Part shown: positions 20,744 to 26,768 of the stretch, piece by piece
How positions within the stretch are numbered: the first letter of the stretch is position 1
Layout of the letters: the number at the start of each line of letters is the position of its first letter
Assembly (NCBI GenBank): GCA_946414435.1
Contig: CAMKOM010000013.1
Span: forward strand, 1 to 64,000
From: an uncultured Bacteroidota bacterium
GTDB taxonomy: Bacteria > Bacteroidota > Bacteroidia > Bacteroidales > SZUA-534
Length of the DNA: 64,000 bases
Direction of reading: 5' to 3'
Notes under the pieces: model-generated
Told to the model about the DNA's origin: nothing
The model's input: the letters and a program-made list of their open reading frames with translations, nothing else
Databases searched by the model: none
Translations under genes and position numbers: made by a program

Positions 20744-21154
20744 ATGATAATGAAACGATTATTGGCATTTGCAGCATTTGCCGTTGTGGTTGCCGCTTGT
20801 AAGGAACCGAGAAGCTGGTGCCCGGTCGAAGTGAGCGTGCCTTTTGTTAGTGCCGACATCCCCGACACCGTCGATGCCCGACAGGTATTCACCGCTGATT
20901 TTGTGCTCGACAAAGGCGAATGTATCAAAGAGTATGGCGTGAAATGCAACCGCCGACACGACACCATTTGGTTCTTGGGTGCGGCCATTCAAGACTATTG
21001 CGACAAATTCCCCGACACCGCCAAAGTTGAGAAATCTGTCAGGCTTTCGCTCGGCGATTCCTCCCGTTACGTTGCCATCTACGATATCCTTATCGGCAAC
21101 GACCAGACAATGTCGATAGTTTCCGCCTCAAAACACATTGTTGTTCGTAAGTAA
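20744..21154 (+). CDS. Small lipoprotein (paralog 1 of tandem pair)
   Basis: MKRLLAFAAFAVVVAACKEPRSWCPVEVSVPFVSADIPDTVDARQVFTADFVLD; lipobox AAC. Confidence 0.65.
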   Translation: MIMKRLLAFAAFAVVVAACKEPRSWCPVEVSVPFVSADIPDTVDARQVFTADFVLDKGECIKEYGVKCNRRHDTIWFLGAAIQDYCDKFPDTAKVEKSVRLSLGDSSRYVAIYDILIGNDQTMSIVSASKHIVVRK

Positions 21155-21164
21155 AGTATTGATA

Positions 21165-21572
21165 ATGAAAGCAAAATTTCTAATTCCGCTTATATCAGCC
21201 GCTGTTTTGGCCGGTTGCAAAGTCGACAGCAACAATTGTCCCCAAATTGCACAAGTGCCATTTGAGAGTGTTGAAATACCAGATTCAGTTAAAGCTGGCG
21301 AATCGTTCACCATCGATGTAAAACTCTACGACTACGGATGTTACACTGCTGCCGAAGTCATTGGCGAAGTTTTCTCCGATACAGTTTATCTTGAAGCCTA
21401 TGCCAATTACGATGAATGCGGTTGTCCGGCAAAATCTGCCGATTTGCAACTTTCCTACAAGACAAAAACCGACACATCACTTCATAACACAGTCTTTTAT
21501 TACATATATATGATGGTAAATGAAAAAAAAGACAGTATAAGAGTTTGCTGCGATTCAATTAGATTTTATTGA
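21165..21572 (+). CDS. Small lipoprotein (paralog 2 of tandem pair)
   Basis: MKAKFLIPLISAAVLAGCKVDSNNCPQIAQVPFESVEIPDSVKAGESFTIDVKLYDYG aligns by eye with the preceding protein. Confidence 0.65.
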   Translation: MKAKFLIPLISAAVLAGCKVDSNNCPQIAQVPFESVEIPDSVKAGESFTIDVKLYDYGCYTAAEVIGEVFSDTVYLEAYANYDECGCPAKSADLQLSYKTKTDTSLHNTVFYYIYMMVNEKKDSIRVCCDSIRFY

Positions 21573-21596
21573 TAATTGAATCTTTATAATAACAAG

Positions 21597-21624
21597 AAAC
21601 GGCAACCAAAAATGGTTGCCGTTT
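21597..21624. terminator. Bidirectional intrinsic terminator
   Basis: AAACGGCAACCA-aaaa-TGGTTGCCGTTT between convergent genes. Confidence 0.85.
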
Positions 21625-21649
21625 TTGCATCATTTGCACATCTAAAATT

Positions 21650-22339
21650 CTATCGACCTAACACTGCCTGGTCGGCAAAGCTGAAAAACTGCTTGTCGGC
21701 AATCACCACATGATCAAGCACTCTTATGTCCAACAGCTTCCCTGCTTCAATAATTCTATTAGTCAGTTTTTTATCTTCGGTGCTGGGTGTTAATGAGCCA
21801 GAAGGATGGTTGTGAACCAGTAACAGGCTTGCAGCAAGTTTTTCAACTGCCATTTTCATCACTATACGCACATCGACAGTTGTGGCATTGATTCCGCCGC
21901 GCCCCACGCATGCCTTGTCAATCAAGCGGTTACTGGTATTCAAAAATAAAACCCAAAACTCTTCATGCGGCAGGTCGCCAACAATGGGCTGCATAACATT
22001 GAACGCATCGATGCTTGATTTAATCTCCATCTGCTCACGGTCGGTGCTCTGACGGCGGCGCCCCAACTCGAGAGCGGCCATAATGGTTACAGCCTTTGCC
22101 TTTCCAATGCCATTTGTCTTCAAAAGATCGGCTACAGTAAATTTTCCCAATTGGTTCAGATTGTTGCCAGCCGACTGCAGCACTGCACGCGCAAGGTCAA
22201 GCGCCGATTGGCTCTTGGTGCCGGTCGAAATCAGAATAGCCAATAGTTCGGCATCGCTCAAAGCCGAAATGCCTTTTGCAAGCATCTTTTCGCGCGGCCG
22301 GTCGTCGGTGTTCCATTCTTTGATTGTCAGATTTTTCAT
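21650..22339 (-). CDS. radC: RadC family JAB-domain protein
   Basis: MKNLTIKEWNTDDRPREKMLAKGISALSDAELLAILISTG; EEFWVLFLNTSNRLI; LLLVHNHPSGSLTPSTEDKKLT. Confidence 0.93.
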   Translation of the reverse strand: MKNLTIKEWNTDDRPREKMLAKGISALSDAELLAILISTGTKSQSALDLARAVLQSAGNNLNQLGKFTVADLLKTNGIGKAKAVTIMAALELGRRRQSTDREQMEIKSSIDAFNVMQPIVGDLPHEEFWVLFLNTSNRLIDKACVGRGGINATTVDVRIVMKMAVEKLAASLLLVHNHPSGSLTPSTEDKKLTNRIIEAGKLLDIRVLDHVVIADKQFFSFADQAVLGR

Positions 22340-22455
22340 ATCGCCACTGCAGTGTGTTGTGCTCAAATTTAGGCAACTAAACTGAAAATGCAAATCCGGA
22401 CACAGTTCATATAACTGACAAATAGTCTTGTAGGAAAGTGCAGAGCAAATTTGGT

Positions 22456-23097
22456 TTATTTATCCGCAAAAAGCCCGAACACCTGTCCCTTCACAAGCCA
22501 GCTAATGCCGAAGAAGGTGAGTGCGAATGTCTCTGCAATAAATATTTTAGCAGGGAAATGTATAGGTAGCGGTATAAATATTAAAGCGGCCAACATTCCG
22601 ATTCCGCAGACTCGATAGATAATGTTTCTAGTATTCTTTTGTTTGGTTGGATTTTGGGCACCTTCCGTAAACAGAAACAGACTGTTGTAGGCAAGTAACA
22701 AGAAGAAGCAAACAGCAGACACACAGTGAATTATGTGTGATATATTTGCGGGCAACTGAAACAAGCCAACCTTTTCGGGCGAAACGGCGCAGTTGCAGGG
22801 AAACAGCACAATCATCAGTCCGCACACGCCCGACAGGGTGGTAACAACGTCGTCTTTCAACTCGTAGCCGTCGTAGCACATTAGCACAACTGCGGCCGTT
22901 GTCAGAATGCCAGTGAGAGCGGGCGTAATGTAGTATGTGGCGGAAATGGAAAGGTTATCCCAAAAAGCGCTTGGTATGCAGACTGATTTCGACACCATAT
23001 ACGCGCCAAACAGCGCTATCCAGGGAAGTATCATACCCATAAACCCGATAATGTTTCTGATTCTTTTCAGCCATACTTGCGAACTTGCCATTGCCAT
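22456..23097 (-). CDS. Hypothetical integral membrane protein
   Basis: Single 213-aa ORF with about six hydrophobic segments. Confidence 0.6.
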   Translation of the reverse strand: MAMASSQVWLKRIRNIIGFMGMILPWIALFGAYMVSKSVCIPSAFWDNLSISATYYITPALTGILTTAAVVLMCYDGYELKDDVVTTLSGVCGLMIVLFPCNCAVSPEKVGLFQLPANISHIIHCVSAVCFFLLLAYNSLFLFTEGAQNPTKQKNTRNIIYRVCGIGMLAALIFIPLPIHFPAKIFIAETFALTFFGISWLVKGQVFGLFADK

Positions 23098-23333
23098 AAA
23101 TCTTGTTTTTAATGTGAAAAATGAAGTTCAAATTTAGCAAAAAAACTGAAATACAGAAATCTAAGTGCCGTAATCTTCGCCCAAATTATTTGGAATTAAC
23201 ATTGAAGTTTTTTTACCACGGAACACACAGAAAACACAGAAACGATAAAAAAACGGCAATCGAACAAGTTCAATTGCCTACTGAAATCACGGAATCGAAC
23301 ATTTAAATTCCGTAGATTCAGTGTTTAAAATCA

Positions 23334-23607
23334 GTTGGCTATAGTCTAACAAATAACTGAATTTTGTTTGTTTTGTATTTGTCTGAAAGACAATATTTTT
23401 ATAACCGTAGGTAAGCGAAGCGTAACCTACGGCATTGGCTACCCCAAATTTTCAGTCTGAAAGACTGAACCTTGATATGATTCTCTCTTTCAGAGAGTTA
23501 TCTTCCGTTTTTTGAACTGCCAGCGATTGCGCTTCGCTTAATCGCTGGTTATGCAAATTCAGTCCTTCGGACTGCCTTTTTCAGTTGAACGTTAGACTAT
23601 AGCCAAC
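23334..23607. mobile_element. Non-coding MITE-like / structured palindromic element
   Basis: 17-bp perfect terminal inverted repeats GTTGGCTATAGTCTAAC (23334-23350) / GTTAGACTATAGCCAAC (23591-23607) with six internal hairpins and no credible ORF. Confidence 0.7.
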
Positions 23608-23657
23608 AGTTGTTTGTCAGAATATCCGCGAAAGCGATTTTGAAATCAAATGATTCC

Positions 23658-23675
23658 AACGTTTGCGAAAACGTT
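23658..23675. promoter_or_regulatory. Operator-like inverted repeat upstream of esterase gene
   Basis: AACGTTT-gcga-AAACGTT immediately upstream of a TATCTTG (-7-like) and about 35 bp from the ATG at 23710. Confidence 0.4.
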
Positions 23676-23709
23676 ATATCTTGCATTTGAATTATAAAAC
23701 ACTACACTA

Positions 23710-25689
23710 ATGAAAAAGGCGATTCTTACTCTAACGGCTGTGGCTGCGTTTGCTGCCTGCGCCACTGCCGACGTCAAAATGCCGCCGTTATTTACCGACG
23801 GAATGGTTTTGCAGCAAAAAACTTCGGCCCCTGTGTGGGGATTTGCCGAGCCTGGCGAGAAAATCACAGTGTCGAACACGTGGGACAACAAGACCGTCAC
23901 TGCCGAAGCCGCAGCCGACGGGCGCTGGAAGGTGAATGTAGCGACGCCATCGTTCGGCGGACCTTACGCGTTGATTATCAACGGCAAGAACACCGTCTAC
24001 ATCAACAATGTGCTGATTGGTGAGGTGTGGTTCGCATCGGGACAGAGCAATATGGAAATGCCTATGAGCGGTTTCCCGTATGGCACCATTATGAACGGCC
24101 CTGAGGATATTGCCAACAGCACCAACAACGACATCCGCATCTTTATGGTTGAGCGCAACACAAGTTTTAAAGAGGAAAATGCGGCGGGTGGCGAGTGGAA
24201 GGCCGCTTCGCCAAAAAACACGCCGCAGTTTGGCGCAACGTGCTACTATTTTGCCAAAAAACTCAACGCCGAACTTGGTGTGCCTGTGGGCATTATCAAC
24301 TCGTCGTGGGGCGGAACGCCTGTCGAGAGTTGGATTCCGCAAGAATATATCAAAAACGTGCCCGAATACAGTCAGATTGCAAAAAACATTGAGGCAAGTT
24401 CGCCAATCATCGAGAAACGCAACAGTTGGCTTGCGCAGAAGCAGTCGGTGCCGACATTCCCCCGTCCCGACCTTGGCGACGGCGACCTGGCAAAACCTGA
24501 TTTCGACGACAGCAAATGGCACTCAATGAACGTCCCCACTCTTTGGGAAAACAACAACGAGGTGCGCGCTTTCGACGGCATTGTGTGGTTCCGTAAAACC
24601 ATAAAAATCAGCGCCGCAATGGCTGGCAAGGAACTCGTGGTATCGCTTGGCGCGATTGACGACGGCGACGAGACTTTCTTCAACGGCGAACCCATCGGCC
24701 GCACCAACAACTATCAGGCCGACCGCGTTTACACCGTTCCCGCCGAGAAGGTTAAGGCTGGCAAGGCTGTTATTGCCGTCCGCGTTACCGACAATATGGG
24801 CGGCGGCGGACTCTACGGCAATCCCGCGAAAATGAAGTGCTACGTGAAGGATAACGAGAAAGCCGCCGTGTCGCTTGCTGGAAGTTGGAAATATCTGCCC
24901 GTGGCAGAACTGTCGAAAGGAAAACTCTACAAATTCGACATACAGTCAATGGAATTTTTCCAACGCCCGATTAGCCCCATCGATTTGAGCGAAATGACAC
25001 CGACCTGCCTTTACAACGCAATGGTGGCGCCGTTTGCAGGCTACGCAATGGCTGGTGCCATCTGGTATCAGGGCGAGGCCAACGTGGGGCACGCCGAGGA
25101 ATACACCCGCACGTTCCCGCTAATGATTAAGGCTTGGCGCGAAAAGTGGGCTCAGGGCGATTTCCCGTTCTACTACGTGCAGATTGCGCCCTACGACTAC
25201 GGCACCAACGGCCACTCTGAAGAAATCCGCGAGGCTCAGCGCGTATCGCTGTCGGTGGCCAACTCGGGAATGGCTTCGACCATCGACATCGGCAACAACA
25301 AGAATATTCACCCCGCCAACAAGGTTGAGGTGGGCAACCGCCTTGCGCTGTGGGCGTTTAAGAACATCTACGGCAAAGACGTTGTTTGCAGCGGCCCGCT
25401 GTTCAAGAGTCAGGAAATCAATGGGAAAGCCATCTACCTGAGTTTCGATTACGGTGAAGGTCTGAACGCCAAAGGCGGCGAACTCAAAGATTTTGAGATT
25501 GCTGGCAAAGACGGCAAATACTATCCCGCCACAGCGGTAATCGAAGACGGAAAGGTGAAGGTGACATCCGACAAGGTTGCCGCCCCCGCATCGGTGCGCT
25601 ACCTTTGGAATGACTGCGTTGACCAAGCCACGCTCTACAACGGCGCGGGCCTTCCCGCATCGTCGTTCCAAAGCACCAAGTGCTGGTAA
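23710..25689 (+). CDS. Sialate O-acetylesterase family protein (SGNH/GDSL-like)
   Basis: KMPPLFTDGMVLQQKTSAPVWGFAEPGEKITV; GEVWFASGQSNMEMPM; GAIWYQGEANVGHAEEY. Confidence 0.92.
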   Translation: MKKAILTLTAVAAFAACATADVKMPPLFTDGMVLQQKTSAPVWGFAEPGEKITVSNTWDNKTVTAEAAADGRWKVNVATPSFGGPYALIINGKNTVYINNVLIGEVWFASGQSNMEMPMSGFPYGTIMNGPEDIANSTNNDIRIFMVERNTSFKEENAAGGEWKAASPKNTPQFGATCYYFAKKLNAELGVPVGIINSSWGGTPVESWIPQEYIKNVPEYSQIAKNIEASSPIIEKRNSWLAQKQSVPTFPRPDLGDGDLAKPDFDDSKWHSMNVPTLWENNNEVRAFDGIVWFRKTIKISAAMAGKELVVSLGAIDDGDETFFNGEPIGRTNNYQADRVYTVPAEKVKAGKAVIAVRVTDNMGGGGLYGNPAKMKCYVKDNEKAAVSLAGSWKYLPVAELSKGKLYKFDIQSMEFFQRPISPIDLSEMTPTCLYNAMVAPFAGYAMAGAIWYQGEANVGHAEEYTRTFPLMIKAWREKWAQGDFPFYYVQIAPYDYGTNGHSEEIREAQRVSLSVANSGMASTIDIGNNKNIHPANKVEVGNRLALWAFKNIYGKDVVCSGPLFKSQEINGKAIYLSFDYGEGLNAKGGELKDFEIAGKDGKYYPATAVIEDGKVKVTSDKVAAPASVRYLWNDCVDQATLYNGAGLPASSFQSTKCW

Positions 25690-25761
25690 TTGGCGCGGCT
25701 GAATTAGACAGAAAAAGGAAAGTGGTGAACGCTTTCCTTTTTTTTGATTTATAGGGTTTTA

Positions 25762-25789
25762 AGGTTTTATAATTTGCATTATGTAAAAC
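25762..25789 (+). promoter_or_regulatory. dif-like Xer recombination site (left)
   Basis: AGGTTTTATAA TTTGCA TTATGTAAAAC: 11-6-11 organisation, XerD-like arm TTATGTAAAAC. Confidence 0.6.
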
Positions 25790-25875
25790 TAATACAACAA
25801 ACTTTTTAGAGTGAACACAATTTAATATATATAATAAGAAAAGATTTGTAAGTGAACAGAATTTAAAGACAAAAA

Positions 25876-25894
25876 AAAGAGCCTTTCAGCTCTA
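25876..25894 (-). terminator. Intrinsic terminator of acetyltransferase gene
   Basis: AGAGC-ctttca-GCTCT followed by T8 on minus strand. Confidence 0.75.
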
Positions 25895-25902
25895 AATTAT
25901 AA

Positions 25903-26541
25903 TTATAGTAATTTCTTTAATTCTTCTTTTACATATTCTAAATTGCTATTAGTAAGTACAGGTATTAATTCATTAATTTCTTCAATACTTTTATCCCACC
26001 ATTTTAATCTTTCCATAATACTAATTAGTTCATCATCAAATCTTTTTCTAATTGCTTTAGCTGGATTTCCTACAACTATTGTATATGGATCAACATCACT
26101 ACCTACAACACTATTCGCACCGATTATTGCACCATCTCCAATATGAACTCCAGGAAGTATAGTAGCGTTTTGTCCTATCCACACATCATTACCAATTATA
26201 GTATCTCCCTTTATTGGTAGGTCATTGTGTGTTGGTGGCGTTTGTTCCCATCCTTCTAATGTATAGAATGGAAATGTTGAAACCGCATTCATTTGATGAT
26301 TAGCTCCATTCATAACAAATTCAACTCCTGATGCTATCTGACAAAACTTTCCTATAATTAGCTTATCATTATTCCATTCATAATGGTGTGTTACGTGACT
26401 TTCAAAATCCGAATCTGCTATGTATGAAAAATCTCCTACAATAATGTTTTTATTCTTTATTGTTGGCTTTATATATATTTCTTTATCATAACCTGCAATA
26501 GGATTTATTGTATTTGGATTAGGCATTTTTCCATCTTTCAT
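25903..26541 (-). CDS. CatB-related / Vat-type xenobiotic O-acetyltransferase
   Basis: Left-handed beta-helix hexapeptides; IIGKFCQIASGVEFVMNGANHQMN...FPF; LPIKGDTIIGNDVWIGQNATILPGVHIGDGAIIGANSVVGSDVDPYTIVVGNPAKAIRKRF. Confidence 0.88.
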   Translation of the reverse strand: MKDGKMPNPNTINPIAGYDKEIYIKPTIKNKNIIVGDFSYIADSDFESHVTHHYEWNNDKLIIGKFCQIASGVEFVMNGANHQMNAVSTFPFYTLEGWEQTPPTHNDLPIKGDTIIGNDVWIGQNATILPGVHIGDGAIIGANSVVGSDVDPYTIVVGNPAKAIRKRFDDELISIMERLKWWDKSIEEINELIPVLTNSNLEYVKEELKKLL

Positions 26542-26549
26542 ACTATCAA

Positions 26550-26556
26550 CCTCCCT
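26550..26556 (-). promoter_or_regulatory. Strong Shine-Dalgarno sequence
   Basis: AGGGAGG 8 bp upstream of ATG (minus strand AGGGAGGTTGATAGTATG). Confidence 0.7.
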
Positions 26557-26583
26557 AAAAAATACTTTTTTCTTTGGTTTTTA

Positions 26584-26611
26584 AAGTCCAATAATTCACA
26601 TTATGTAAAAC
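26584..26611 (+). promoter_or_regulatory. dif-like Xer recombination site (right)
   Basis: AAGTCCAATAA TTCACA TTATGTAAAAC; right arm identical to the site at 25762, same orientation. Confidence 0.6.
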
Positions 26612-26714
26612 CTATAAACGATAATTAATTATTACTCACAAATATACAATGATTTTTATTTAAAAAACGCAGTCATTTTTGGCATTTCTTGCGGTTCCTA
26701 AATCCGCACCAAAA

Positions 26715-26748
26715 CAAAAAAGCCCGACTTTTTGAGTCGGGCTTTTTT
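26715..26748 (-). terminator. Intrinsic terminator of ppdK
   Basis: AAAAAAGCCCGACT-tttg-AGTCGGGCTTTTTT. Confidence 0.88.
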
Positions 26749-26768
26749 CATATTGCAAATCGTTAAGA

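Noticed and set aside
23334-23607. Degenerate IS with a transposase
   Set aside because: Only 274 bp and no ORF or transposase remnant; no confident target-site duplication (CAGTTG at both ends overlaps the TIR).
25811-25866. Near-identical 15-mers GTGAACACAATTTAA / GTGAACAGAATTTAA inside the cassette
   Set aside because: Short, AT-rich and only two copies; could be chance, so not raised as a finding.
25762-26611. Integron attC cassette
   Set aside because: The flanking sites lack RYYYAAC/GTTRRRY core pairs and attC-like extrahelical-base folding; the 11-6-11 layout fits Xer/dif sites better.
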